Position numbers and translations under genes: made by a program. Shown here piece by piece: positions 10,773-19,852 of a stretch of DNA of 35,816 nt. The stretch spans positions 1 through 35,816 of the forward strand of contig QHSV01000096.1 of the NCBI GenBank assembly GCA_003221655.1, read 5' to 3'. The stretch's first letter is position 1. Each line of letters starts with the position of its first letter. This DNA comes from Candidatus Rokuibacteriota bacterium (GTDB lineage: Bacteria; Methylomirabilota; Methylomirabilia; Rokubacteriales; CSP1-6). Under the pieces are notes generated by a model. It worked only from the letters and a program-made list of their open reading frames with translations, was not told the DNA's origin and did no database searches.

Positions 10773-11768
10773 GTGAATGCCGCGGAGCCGATCGTGCTGG
10801 AGGTCAAAGACCTGCGCGCGTATCTCTACACGCGCTGGGGCGTCGTGCGGGCGGTCGACGGCGTGAGCTTCGCCCTTGGGGAGGGCGAGACCCTGGGCCT
10901 CGTGGGTGAATCGGGTTGCGGCAAGACGATGACCGGGCTCTCCATCCTTCGTCTGCTGCCGGAGCCGGCCGGCCGCATCGTCCAGGGGCAGGTGCTGCTC
11001 GAAGGTGAGAACCTCGTCACGAAGAGCGAGGCCGAGATGCGGCGGGTCCGCGGGCGGCGGATCTCGATGATCCTGCAGGATCCCCAGACCTCCCTGAACC
11101 CAGTGTTCACCGTCGGCGACCAGCTCGTCGAGGCGCTGAGGATGCTTCACACTGACGGGGAGCGAGCGCTCTCGCACCGGGCCGAAGAGGCCCTGCGCCG
11201 CGTGAAGGTCGCAGCACCGGAGCAGCGGATGCGCGCCTACCCGCACCAGATGAGCGGCGGCATGAAGCAGCGGGTCGTGGGCGCGATCGCCGTCGCCGGG
11301 GAGCCTCGCGTGCTCATCGCCGACGAGCCCACGACCGCCCTCGACGTGACGATCCAGCTCCAGTACCTGACGCTCCTGAAGGAGATCCAGGCGCGAACCC
11401 GGCTCGCGATGCTCTTCATCACCCACGACTTCGGGATCGTCGCGAGGATGTGCGATCGGGTCGCGGTGATGTACGCCGGACGGATCGTGGAGAGCGGGCC
11501 GACGCGCGCCCTCTTCCGCAATCCGCGCCACCCGTACACCGAGGCGCTGATGGCCTCGGTGCCGCGGATGGAGGCGAGCGTGGAGCGGCTGCCGTCCATC
11601 GAGGGCCAGCCGCCCCCCCTTCACGACCTGCCGGTCGGCTGCCGCTTCGCGCCGCGGTGCCGCTACGCGGATGACCGCTGCCGTCGCGAATACCCGCCCA
11701 CCTTTCCCATCGGGCCCGCTCACGAGGCCGCATGCTGGAGAGTGGAGCCATCGCCGTCGAGCCGCTGA
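10773..11768 (+). CDS. dppD: Oligopeptide ABC transporter ATP-binding protein (DppD-like)
   Basis: [45 protein letters not shown]-terminal Cys-rich [19 protein letters not shown]. Confidence 0.9.
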   Translation: MNAAEPIVLEVKDLRAYLYTRWGVVRAVDGVSFALGEGETLGLVGESGCGKTMTGLSILRLLPEPAGRIVQGQVLLEGENLVTKSEAEMRRVRGRRISMILQDPQTSLNPVFTVGDQLVEALRMLHTDGERALSHRAEEALRRVKVAAPEQRMRAYPHQMSGGMKQRVVGAIAVAGEPRVLIADEPTTALDVTIQLQYLTLLKEIQARTRLAMLFITHDFGIVARMCDRVAVMYAGRIVESGPTRALFRNPRHPYTEALMASVPRMEASVERLPSIEGQPPPLHDLPVGCRFAPRCRYADDRCRREYPPTFPIGPAHEAACWRVEPSPSSR

Positions 11769-12719
11769 TCCGCGTCGAGGATCTCACGAAGCACTTCCCC
11801 GTCACTCGGCTTGCTCATCTCGCGGACCACGGGCCAAGTGAGGGCCGTCGACGGAATCAGCTTCACGATTGGACGGCAGGAGACGTTCGGTCTGGTCGGC
11901 GAATCCGGCTGCGGTAAGACGACGACCTCGCGACTTCTGCTCCGGCTCGATCGGCCCACCGCGGGGCGCGTGCTCCTCGACGGCCAGGACGTCCACGCGC
12001 TCACGGGCGCGGACCTCAGCAAGTACCACACGCGGGTCCAGGCAGTCTTCCAGGATCCCTGGTCCTCCCTGAACCCGCGGCTCAGGGTCCGGGACACGAT
12101 CGCCGAGGCGCTCGTCGTGAACCGGCGCGTCTCGAAGGCCGGCAGGCTCGAGCGGGTCGAGGAGGTCCTGCACCAGGTCGGCCTCCCGCTGGCCGCGGCC
12201 AGCCGTTACCCGCACGAGTTCAGCGGCGGCCAGCGACAGCGGATCGCGCTCGCGAGCGCGCTCGCCTCGGACCCCGAGCTGATCGTCCTCGACGAGCCGG
12301 TCTCGGCCCTCGACGTGTCGATCCGGGCCCAGATCATGAACCTGCTCAAGGACCTCCAGGCCCGGCAGCAGCTCAGCTACCTGCTGGTCGCCCACAACCT
12401 GGCCACGGTGCGGTACATCGCCCATCGCACCGCCGTCATGTACCTCGGCCGCATCGTGGAGCACGCCGACACCGAATCGCTCTACCGGAACCCGCTCCAT
12501 CCCTACACGAAGGCACTCTTCGCGGCGGCGCTGCCCGCCGACCCGGACGCGCCGCGGGACGACATGATTCTCAGCGGCGAGGTGCCGTCCCCGATCGAGC
12601 CGCCCTCGGGGTGCCACTTCCATCCGCGCTGCCCGTTCGCCATGGAGCAGTGTTCGAGGGTGGAGCCCGCGCTCAAGGCGGTTGCGGCCGGGCACGTGGT
12701 CTCTTGCCACCTCTACTGA
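11732..12719 (+). pseudogene. dppF: Oligopeptide ABC transporter ATP-binding protein (DppF/OppF-like), frameshifted near the N-terminus
   Basis: Frame at 11732 gives [17 protein letters not shown]; the protein resumes in another frame as [45 protein letters not shown]. The frame change falls at about 11803-11812. The rest of the ATPase is intact (FSGGQRQRIALA, LIVLDEPVSALDVSIRAQ). Confidence 0.75.
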
Positions 12720-12736
12720 TTCAAGGGAGGTCACCA

Positions 12737-13177
12737 ATGGCTCGTCGCATTCTCCACCCGACCGATTTCTCCGGGGCGTCGCGCGCGGCCTTCCGCAAGG
12801 CGATCGAAATGGCGAAGTCGAGTCACGCCGAGCTGCTGCTCGTACACGTCCTCAACCCCATCATGCCCGTGGCCGGCGAGGGGTACGTCTCGCCGAAGAT
12901 GTACGACGAGATCGCGGCGTCGACCCGAGCGTGGGCGCAGAAGCAGCTGGACCGCCTGCTGGCGCAGGCGAAGAAGGCGCGGGTCCGCGCGAAGGGGTTT
13001 GTCCTCGAGGGCGTGCCCCACGAGCAGATCGTCCGCTTCGCCAAATCCAAGCGCGTCGATCTCGTGGTGATGGGCACGCACGGGCGCACCGGGCTCGCGA
13101 AATTGTTTGTCGGCAGCGTGGCGGCACGAGTCGTAGCCGCCGCGCCGTGTCCGGTCCTGACCGTCAGGGGGAAGTAA
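12737..13177 (+). CDS. Universal stress protein (UspA family)
   Basis: MARRILHPTDFSGASRAAF...; GTHGRTGLAKLFVGSVAARVVAAAPCPVLTVR. Confidence 0.92.
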   Translation: MARRILHPTDFSGASRAAFRKAIEMAKSSHAELLLVHVLNPIMPVAGEGYVSPKMYDEIAASTRAWAQKQLDRLLAQAKKARVRAKGFVLEGVPHEQIVRFAKSKRVDLVVMGTHGRTGLAKLFVGSVAARVVAAAPCPVLTVRGK

Positions 13178-13203
13178 GCGTCATCGTATGCGCGCCCAGT
13201 GTT

Positions 13204-13231
13204 CGCCGAGGAGCGGTGACGCCTCTCGGCG
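13204..13231. terminator. Putative hairpin (terminator-like) between uspA and the cytochrome genes
   Basis: CGCCGAG-GA-GCG-GTGA-CGC-CT-CTCGGCG: 7-bp outer and 3-bp inner stem. No T-tract seen. Confidence 0.3.
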
Positions 13232-13271
13232 ATTGCGGATCTCCCTCATGAATGGAGTACGATAGCGGGCG

Positions 13272-14441
13272 ATGCGGCGTAGAGTCGTCTTCGTCGCCTG
13301 TCTTCTGCTCCCCTCTGTCGCGCTCGCCCAGCCGCTGTTCGGCACGCCGCAGGATCCGCTCGCAGGATCCCGGGTCTTCGGCGCGAAGGGCTGCGTCAAG
13401 TGTCACACGATCAACGGGGTCGGCGGCGAGGGCGCGCCTGATCTTGGCCGCATCCGGCGCCCGCGCTCGTTCTACGATCTCGCGACCGCCATGTGGAACC
13501 ACGCGCCGCGCATGGCCGAGCGGATGGCGGAGCTCGGCATTCCCAAGCCCCAGCTGGACTCGCGCGAAGCGGGGGACCTCGTTGCATTTCTGTTCACGGT
13601 CGACTACTTCGATCCTCCCGGCCGGGTGGACGCCGGCCGGCAGCTCTTCACGGAAAAGCGCTGTGTCGTCTGCCACCAGGTCGGCGGCACTGGCGGCGTC
13701 GTGGGGCCGAACCTCGATTTCCTGAAACAGTACGGCTCTCCGATCTTCCTCGCCACCGCCATGTGGAATCACGGTCCCCAGATGTCCGAGGCGATGCAAG
13801 CCAGGGGAATCGCGCGGCCCACCTTCAAGGACGCCGAGCTCCGAGACCTGATCGCCTACGTCAACTCGGCCTCGCCGGTGTGGCCGCAGGGGCCCCTGTA
13901 CGTCCTGCCGGGCCGAGCGACCGAGGGCCGCGTGCTCTTCGCGCAGCGGCGCTGCGCCGACTGCCATGGTGCCGCCGGTCAGGGCGGCAAAGTCGGGCCC
14001 GACCTCGCCGACCGCAGTCTTCAGCGGAGCCCGAGCCAGTTCGTCGCCGCCATGTGGAACAAGGCCCCGGCGATGCTCGAGGCGATGAAGCGCCGGGCGG
14101 TCCCGCTGCCCCGACTCCAGCCGGAGGAGATGGCCGACATCGTCGCCTACCTCTATTCCGTTCGCTATTTCCAGTCCGGCGATCCGAGGAACGGCGTGCA
14201 GGTGGCGGTGTCCAAGGGGTGTCTCGGTTGCCACTCGCTCCACGGAGAGCGGGGCAAGACCGCGAGCGACCTCGCGCGCGCCAAGGGACTGGACTCGCCC
14301 GCAGCCGTGCTCGCGGCGTCGTGGAACCATGTCGTCGTCACAGCGCCCCCGTCGGCGCGCACGAAGGCGCCGTGGCCCGAGCTGGGGGCCGCAGAGATGG
14401 CCGATCTCGTGGCGTATCTGCAGTCACTCAGGCGACCGTAG
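13272..14441 (+). CDS. Exported multi-domain cytochrome c with four CXXCH motifs (four tandem class-I-like domains)
   Basis: Signal peptide VVFVACLLLPSVALAQ; GCVKCHTI, RCVVCHQV, RCADCHGA, GCLGCHSL; repeated MWN[HK]xPxM and DL[VI]A[FY]L segments. Confidence 0.9.
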   Translation: MRRRVVFVACLLLPSVALAQPLFGTPQDPLAGSRVFGAKGCVKCHTINGVGGEGAPDLGRIRRPRSFYDLATAMWNHAPRMAERMAELGIPKPQLDSREAGDLVAFLFTVDYFDPPGRVDAGRQLFTEKRCVVCHQVGGTGGVVGPNLDFLKQYGSPIFLATAMWNHGPQMSEAMQARGIARPTFKDAELRDLIAYVNSASPVWPQGPLYVLPGRATEGRVLFAQRRCADCHGAAGQGGKVGPDLADRSLQRSPSQFVAAMWNKAPAMLEAMKRRAVPLPRLQPEEMADIVAYLYSVRYFQSGDPRNGVQVAVSKGCLGCHSLHGERGKTASDLARAKGLDSPAAVLAASWNHVVVTAPPSARTKAPWPELGAAEMADLVAYLQSLRRP

Positions 14442-14443
14442 TG

Positions 14444-15727
14444 ATGGGCGCCGCGCGTCCGACGATGCCTGCTCTCCTGTTCGCCGCGATCGTCGGGTGG
14501 GCGGTACCCGCCACCGCGCAGCCCACGCGGCAGGCGGAGGGCTGCGTGGCGTGCCATCTCGAGACCGGCGACGACCGGCTCGTGAAGCCGGCAAAGGCTT
14601 TCGCCGGGGACATCCATGCGGCGAAGGGTTTCGGCTGCGTCGCCTGTCACGGTGGGGATGCCAAGCAACAGGGGATGGAGGCGATGGATCGGGCCCAGGG
14701 CTACGTCGGCAAGCCCGACCGCCAGCAAGTCGTGCAAGTCTGCGGCCGGTGTCACGCCGACGCACGGTTCATGAAGCAATACAACCCGTCGCTGCGCGTC
14801 GATCAGGTCATCGAGTACGCCACGTCGGTCCACGGCCGTCGGCTCCGGGAGCTGAACGACCCGAAGGTCGCGGTTTGCACGAGCTGCCACCCCGCCCACT
14901 CGATCAAGCCACCCTCGGACCCGACGTCGAGCGTCCATCCGCTGCGGGTCGTCGACACGTGTGGCACTTGCCACGCAGATGCCAAGTATATGACCGGCTA
15001 CAGGATCCCGACTGACCAGCTGTCGAAGTACAAGACGAGCGTCCACTGGAAGACCATGTCGGCGAAAAGCGATCTGTCGGCCCCGACCTGCAACAAGTGC
15101 CACGGCAACCACGGCGCCGCACCCCCCGGAGTCTCCTGGGTGGGCACCGTCTGTGGCCAGTGCCACACCGTGATGGCGGAGCTCTTCACGAAGAGCCCCC
15201 ACGCGAAGGTCTTCGCCGCGATGGGAGTGCCTGGCTGCGTCACCTGCCATGAGAGCCACGCCATCCAGGAGGCTGGTGACGAGATGCTCGGACTCAGAGA
15301 CAAGGCCGTGTGCGCGAGCTGTCACTCGGCGTCCGACAAGGCCGGGAAGAGCGCGGCCGAGATGCGGGCCCTCATCGACTCGCTCAGGAATGAATCCGAC
15401 AAGGCGCGCGCGATCCTGCGCCAGGCGGAGCACGCGGGGATGGATGTCAGCCAGGCCCAGTTCGACCTGAACGAGGCCAAGGGCGCTCTCGTCAAGGCCC
15501 GCGCGGCCGTCCACGCGTTCGCCGTGGATGCCGTGAAGAAGGAGACGGACGCCGGGCTCGGCGTCAGCGCGAAGGCCCATGCCCGGGGTGTCCGAGCGCT
15601 CAGGGAGCTCCAGTTCCGAAGGGCGGGGCTCGTGGTATTCCTGGTGATCATCGTGGCGCTCATCGCCGCGCTTGTCCTCAAGATCCGCCAGCTGGAGCGT
15701 CGGCAGCAGTCACGAACGGGAGGCTGA
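14444..15727 (+). CDS. Membrane-anchored multiheme cytochrome c with nine CXXCH motifs
   Basis: CVACH, CVACH, CGRCH, CTSCH, CGTCH, CNKCH, CGQCH, CVTCH, CASCH; C-terminal helical region and TM segment [19 protein letters not shown]. Start at ATG 14444 (or GTG 14441); the longer ORF from 13493 is a frame artefact. Confidence 0.9.
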   Translation: MGAARPTMPALLFAAIVGWAVPATAQPTRQAEGCVACHLETGDDRLVKPAKAFAGDIHAAKGFGCVACHGGDAKQQGMEAMDRAQGYVGKPDRQQVVQVCGRCHADARFMKQYNPSLRVDQVIEYATSVHGRRLRELNDPKVAVCTSCHPAHSIKPPSDPTSSVHPLRVVDTCGTCHADAKYMTGYRIPTDQLSKYKTSVHWKTMSAKSDLSAPTCNKCHGNHGAAPPGVSWVGTVCGQCHTVMAELFTKSPHAKVFAAMGVPGCVTCHESHAIQEAGDEMLGLRDKAVCASCHSASDKAGKSAAEMRALIDSLRNESDKARAILRQAEHAGMDVSQAQFDLNEAKGALVKARAAVHAFAVDAVKKETDAGLGVSAKAHARGVRALRELQFRRAGLVVFLVIIVALIAALVLKIRQLERRQQSRTGG

Positions 15728-15742
15728 GCGCGGAGGCGCCAC

Positions 15743-16195
15743 ATGGACCAGACGCTCGAGGGGCTCACGACCCGACGAGGCTTCGTCAACTGGCTGCTCG
15801 GCACGAGCGCCGGAGCGTTCCTGCTCTCGGTGCTGTATCCGGTTGGCCGCTACCTGGTCCCTCCGAAAGTGGGCGAGTCCACGGCCGCGGCGGTCACGCT
15901 CGCGATCAAGCCCGACGACGTGCGACCGAACACAGGGTTGGTCTTCAAGTTCGGCAGCCGGCCGGCGATCCTCGTCCGCTCGCCGACGGGCGAGCTCCGC
16001 GCGTTCTCGGCCGTGTGCACCCATCTCAACTGCACCGTGCAGTACCGGCCCGACCTGAGCCATATCTGGTGCGCGTGCCACAACGGGCACTTCGACCTCA
16101 ACGGCCAGAACATCGCCGGTCCGCCCCCTCGGCCGCTGGACGGCTTCGTCGTCAACACCCGCGGCAACCAGATCGTGGTGAGCAAGAGCGCCTGA
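15743..16195 (+). CDS. Rieske [2Fe-2S] protein of a cytochrome bc/b6f-type complex
   Basis: N-terminal twin-arginine [12 protein letters not shown]; cluster motifs CTHLNC and CACHNGHF. Confidence 0.92.
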   Translation: MDQTLEGLTTRRGFVNWLLGTSAGAFLLSVLYPVGRYLVPPKVGESTAAAVTLAIKPDDVRPNTGLVFKFGSRPAILVRSPTGELRAFSAVCTHLNCTVQYRPDLSHIWCACHNGHFDLNGQNIAGPPPRPLDGFVVNTRGNQIVVSKSA

Positions 16196-16197
16196 GC

Positions 16198-17292
16198 ATG
16201 GCCGTGTCCGAGACGCGCCACGGTAAGCTCCGGACCTGGCTCGATCAACGCATCGGGTTGGCGGACCTCGAGAAGCTCGCGAGGAAGAAGCAGGTCCCGG
16301 TCCACCGTCACGGCCTCTGGTACTACTTCGGCGGAATGACGCTCTTCCTGTTCGTCGTTCAGGTGGCGACCGGCATCCTGCTGCTGCTCTATTACCGGCC
16401 GAGCGCCGAGGAGGCGTACGAGTCCATCCAGTTCCTGATGGCCGAGGTCGAGTTCGGCTGGTTGATCCGCTCCATCCACGCGTGGTCGGCCAACCTGATG
16501 ATCCTCGCGTTGTTCGTCCATCTCTTCAGCGTGCTGCTCCTCAAGGCGTACCGCCCGCCGCGCGAGGTGACGTGGCTCTCGGGAATGGCGCTCCTGGGCG
16601 TGGCGCTGGCCTTCGAGTTCACCGGTTACCTCCTGCCCTGGAACGAGCTGGCCTACTTCGCCACGAAGGTGAGCACGGAGACCACGGGCGCCATCCCGCT
16701 GGTCGGTCGCTTTCTCCTCCGGCTGCTTCGCGGGGGCGACGAGGTGACCGGCGCGACGCTCACGCGGTTCTACGGTATCCACGTCGCCGTTCTCCCGGCG
16801 CTGGTCACGCTCGCCCTGGGCCTCCATCTGTATCTGGTCCATAAGCACGGGATGAGCGTGCCGCCCGGCGTCGAGCGCGAGGACGCTCCGCGCTTCATGC
16901 CCTTCGTGCCGAACTTCCTCCTGCGTGACGTCGTCGGCTGGCTCTCGGCCGTCGCCATCCTGGCGGCGCTGGCGGCCTTCCTCCCCGCCGAGCTGGGGAA
17001 GAAAGCCGACCCGTTCGCGCCGGCGCCGGTGGGTATCAAGCCCGAGTGGTACTTCGTGTTCATGTTCCAGACGCTCAAGTACCTCCCGGGTCACATCCTG
17101 GGTATCGAAGGGGAGATCGTCGGCGTCGTCGGCTTCGGCCTCGGCGGGGTGCTCCTCCTGCTCACCCCGTTTCTCGACCGTCGAGCCGTGCGCGGCGAGC
17201 CGAGCCCGCTGTTCACGTTGATCGGGATCGCATTGATCGTGTACGTGCTGGCGCTGACGTATCTTGGCTACACTGCCAGTCCCACGAAGTGA
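16198..17292 (+). CDS. Cytochrome b (b6-like, N- and C-terminal parts fused) of a bc-type complex
   Basis: [15 protein letters not shown] and [16 protein letters not shown] heme-ligand helices; [27 protein letters not shown] (PEWY motif). Confidence 0.92.
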   Translation: MAVSETRHGKLRTWLDQRIGLADLEKLARKKQVPVHRHGLWYYFGGMTLFLFVVQVATGILLLLYYRPSAEEAYESIQFLMAEVEFGWLIRSIHAWSANLMILALFVHLFSVLLLKAYRPPREVTWLSGMALLGVALAFEFTGYLLPWNELAYFATKVSTETTGAIPLVGRFLLRLLRGGDEVTGATLTRFYGIHVAVLPALVTLALGLHLYLVHKHGMSVPPGVEREDAPRFMPFVPNFLLRDVVGWLSAVAILAALAAFLPAELGKKADPFAPAPVGIKPEWYFVFMFQTLKYLPGHILGIEGEIVGVVGFGLGGVLLLLTPFLDRRAVRGEPSPLFTLIGIALIVYVLALTYLGYTASPTK

Positions 17293-17311
17293 CGAAGGTG
17301 GGAGACCGAAG

Positions 17312-18166
17312 GTGAGACCGAACCGCCCCAAAGCCGAGCCCTCTCCAGGCGCGCGTCACTGGCCCGTGGCGTCTCTCGCCGCCGCGGGACTCGTCCTATC
17401 CGCGTACCTGGCGTGGACCAGGTGGGCGGGCGCCGTCGCGCTCTTCTGCGAGAGTGGGAGCGGCTGCGACGTCGTCCAGGCCAGTCGCTACGCGGTCTTT
17501 CTCGGTGTCCCGACCGCGGCGTGGGGCGCGGTCCTCTACGCGGCGGTGCTCGCCCTGACTCTGGCGGGCACGACGCCCAGGCGCTGGACGGCGGCCTACG
17601 CGCTCGCGGTCGTCGCCACGGCGTTTTCCGCGTACCTCACGTACATCGCGCTCGGCGAGTTGCACGCCGTCTGCCCGTACTGCCTCGCCGATGCGATCAT
17701 CGCTCCGGCCCTGCTCGTGACGCTGCTCCTCCGCGGCCCGACCGGCGCCGGCCGCCGGTCGGCGGCTCGGGCGGGCCGCCTCGTTGCGATCGGCGCGTCG
17801 ATCGCCGTCGCGACCGTGATCTTCGCCGCCGGCGTCTTCGTGACGGGTGCGCCCACCGCTCCCTCGACATATCAGGAGGCGCTCGCGCGTCATCTCGCCG
17901 ACTCCGGTGCGGTCTTCTACGGTGCATACTGGTGACCCGCGTGCGGGGAGCAAAAGGCCCGGTTCGGGCCCGCGGCGGCGCTCCTTCCGTACGTCGAGTG
18001 CGATCCCCAAGGCCGCGGCGCCGCGCCGGCGCGGTGTGAGACTGCGGCCGTGCGTCGTTATCCGACCTGGCTCATCGCCGGACAGCGCTACGAAGGCGTC
18101 CTGACCCTGGACGAGTTGACCCGCGCCTCGGGGTTCGCCATCCGCGATGCGCCGCGCTCGCGCTAA
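17312..18166 (+). CDS. Candidate selenoprotein: VKOR domain fused to a thioredoxin-like domain, in-frame TGA (Sec) at 17933-17935
   Basis: VKOR core: FCESGSGCDVVQASRYAVFLGVPTAAWG, CPYCLADA. After TGA the same frame reads PACGEQKARFGPAAALLPYVECDPQGRGAAPARCETAAVRRYPTWLIAGQRYEGVLTLDELTRASGFAIRDAPRSR, then TAA at 18164-18166. The ORF track stops at 17935. TGA occupies the first CxxC position of the Trx-like domain (YGAYW[C]xxC). Confidence 0.75.
17945..17986 (+). promoter_or_regulatory. Putative bacterial SECIS hairpin downstream of the in-frame UGA
   Basis: Upper stem GGCCCG (17956-17961) / CGGGCC (17965-17970), loop GUU (17962-17964). Lower stem GGGGAGC (17945-17951) / GCUCCUU (17980-17986), separated by an internal loop. 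Confidence 0.55.
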
Positions 18167-18358
18167 TTGTTGTTGAAGGCGAAAGCATTTCCGTCACGCC
18201 TGGAGGAGCTGCTGCGGTTGGCGCAGCGTCTGCAGTGCGCGGCGACCGTGAATGACTACGCGCCGAAGCCGTCAGCCATCTCCTGATCGCGCGCCTTCCC
18301 ACGCGCCATTGGCCCGCCCCCTCCAACGATGATAAATAGGTTCGCAATGGAGGGGGAC

Positions 18359-19357
18359 ATGAGGTCGAAGCTCGCCTCGACGCTGATCGCGCTGCTGCTC
18401 ATGGCGCAGCACGCCCACGCCCAGCCGCCGCAGAGCACCGGGGTTCCCGCCGTCGTCGCGAAGGTGAAGCCGGCGGTGGTGAACATCGCGACGCGGCAGC
18501 TGAGCTACGACGCGTTGCTTCGCCCGGTTCCGGCCCAGGGCATCGGGTCCGGCGTCATCTTCGACGCGCGCGGCTACGTGTTGACCAACCATCACGTGGT
18601 CGAGGGCGCGCAGCAGATCCGGGTCATCCTGCCCGACGGCCGCGCGTTCCCAGGCAAATTGGTCGGCGCGGACCCGCTGACCGATCTGGCGGTGGTCAAG
18701 ATCGACGGCCGCGACCTCCCAACGGCGCGGCTCGGCGACTCCTCCAAGCTCGAGGTCGGCGAGACGGTCATCGCCATCGGCAACCCACTCGGGCTCGAAG
18801 GAGGCCCGACGGTGACGGTCGGCGTGGTCAGCGCGGTCGCGCGGTCGATCGAGGAGCCGGGCGGCGCGGGGCTCTACGATCTCGTCCAGACGGACGCGGC
18901 GATCAACCCCGGAAACTCCGGTGGCCCGCTGGTGCGGATGGCCGGCGACGTGATCGGGATCAACACCGCGATCATCCAGCAGGCGCAGGGGATCGGCTTC
19001 GCCATCTCGATCAACAGCGCCAAGCCGATCGTCCAGGAGCTGCTCGCGCACGGGCGCGTCGTCCGTCCGTTCATCGGGATCGTGCCCGTCAGTGTGACGC
19101 CGCAGATCGCCAGCGCCTATGACCTGCCGGTCGACCACGGCGTTCTGGTCGCCCGGCTCGATCCTCGTGGGCCGGCCGCGCGGGCGGGCATGCGGGCGGG
19201 CGACATCATCGTGGCGCTGGGCGGGCATCCCGTGAAGAGTCTGGGTGAGCTGCGGGTCGCGATCGGACAGCACAAGATCGGGGAAACCGTCGATCTAGCG
19301 GTCCGGCGCGAGAAGACGTCGGTGACCATCAAGGTGACGCTGGCCGAGATGCGCTGA
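18359..19357 (+). CDS. HtrA/DegP-like trypsin-family serine protease with PDZ domain
   Basis: Signal peptide; [31 protein letters not shown] catalytic motifs; C-terminal PDZ. ORF may start upstream at 18329. Confidence 0.92.
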   Translation: MRSKLASTLIALLLMAQHAHAQPPQSTGVPAVVAKVKPAVVNIATRQLSYDALLRPVPAQGIGSGVIFDARGYVLTNHHVVEGAQQIRVILPDGRAFPGKLVGADPLTDLAVVKIDGRDLPTARLGDSSKLEVGETVIAIGNPLGLEGGPTVTVGVVSAVARSIEEPGGAGLYDLVQTDAAINPGNSGGPLVRMAGDVIGINTAIIQQAQGIGFAISINSAKPIVQELLAHGRVVRPFIGIVPVSVTPQIASAYDLPVDHGVLVARLDPRGPAARAGMRAGDIIVALGGHPVKSLGELRVAIGQHKIGETVDLAVRREKTSVTIKVTLAEMR

Positions 19358-19362
19358 CGCGC

Positions 19363-19626
19363 TCAGGTGAGCAGGACCCACACGCCGATCGCGACGAAGC
19401 CGAGCCCGGCCATGAACCGCAGATGCTCGGGGGCGATCCACCGGCCGATGTGAGCGCCGACGACCACCGCCAGAGCGCTCGACGCGATGAGAGCCGCCGC
19501 GGCCGCGAGGAACACCCCGAGCTTGCCGGTCTCAGGGTTGGCTGCGAAGAGCAGCGTGGCGATCTGGGTCTTGTCTCCGAGCTCGGCGACGAGCACACTC
19601 AAGAAGACGGCCAGGTAGAATTTCAT
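19363..19626 (-). CDS. Gdt1/TMEM165 (UPF0016) family protein, half-size
   Basis: AELGDKTQIATLLFAA motif in an 87-aa three-TM protein. Confidence 0.85.
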   Translation of the reverse strand: MKFYLAVFLSVLVAELGDKTQIATLLFAANPETGKLGVFLAAAAALIASSALAVVVGAHIGRWIAPEHLRFMAGLGFVAIGVWVLLT

Positions 19627-19662
19627 GCGCCCAGAGTACCAAGGCCCGGCCGAGGATGACGC

Positions 19663-19807
19663 GGTGAAGCTTTGCCTGCTGCTGGCGCTTTCGACCCCCG
19701 CGCTCGCCTATTTCGCGCTGCGCCTGCTCGGCTACCCGCGGCTCGTCGGCTACGACCGCTCGTGGAGCGAGTGGGGGAACCGCGACGACCTTCCGTTCGC
19801 ACGGTAG
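19663..19807 (+). CDS. Possible small one-TM protein
   Basis: GTG start; VKLCLLLALSTPALAYFALRLLGYPRLVGYDRSWSEWGNRDDLPFAR. No family recognised; ORF track extends it to 19625. Confidence 0.25.
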
Positions 19808-19852
19808 CGCGCGGCGAGCGAGGACCGTGAGAGAGTAGCTCGGGGAGGGGCC

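Noticed and set aside
7183-10807. Long minus-strand ORFs (632 and 627 aa) opposite the Dpp-type operon
   Set aside because: Low-complexity Arg/His/Asp/Gly-rich products, antisense to clearly recognisable genes; typical open antisense frames in high-GC DNA.
11795-11820. Programmed ribosomal frameshifting in the DppF-like gene
   Set aside because: No slippery heptamer or obvious stimulatory structure seen; a G-run indel explains it more simply.
13493-14440. 5' part of the 744-aa ORF 13493..15727
   Set aside because: Overlaps the four-heme cytochrome in another frame with Arg-rich nonsense; the real start is near 14444 after the upstream stop.
14165-17331. Minus-strand ORFs of 471 and 493 aa opposite the cytochrome/Rieske/cyt b genes
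   Set aside because: High-GC antisense frames; the plus-strand frames have unambiguous heme and Rieske motifs.
17933-17935. TGA as an ordinary stop of a stand-alone VKOR
   Set aside because: The in-frame downstream sequence is a conserved Trx-like domain and the TGA sits on the active-site Cys. A sequencing error (TGC to TGA) remains possible and is stated as the main alternative.
18167-18286. Short frame LLLKAKAFPSRLEELLRLAQRLQCAATVNDYAPKPSAIS directly after the VKOR stop
   Set aside because: Only TTG starts, 39 aa, no recognisable family; not enough support to call a gene.
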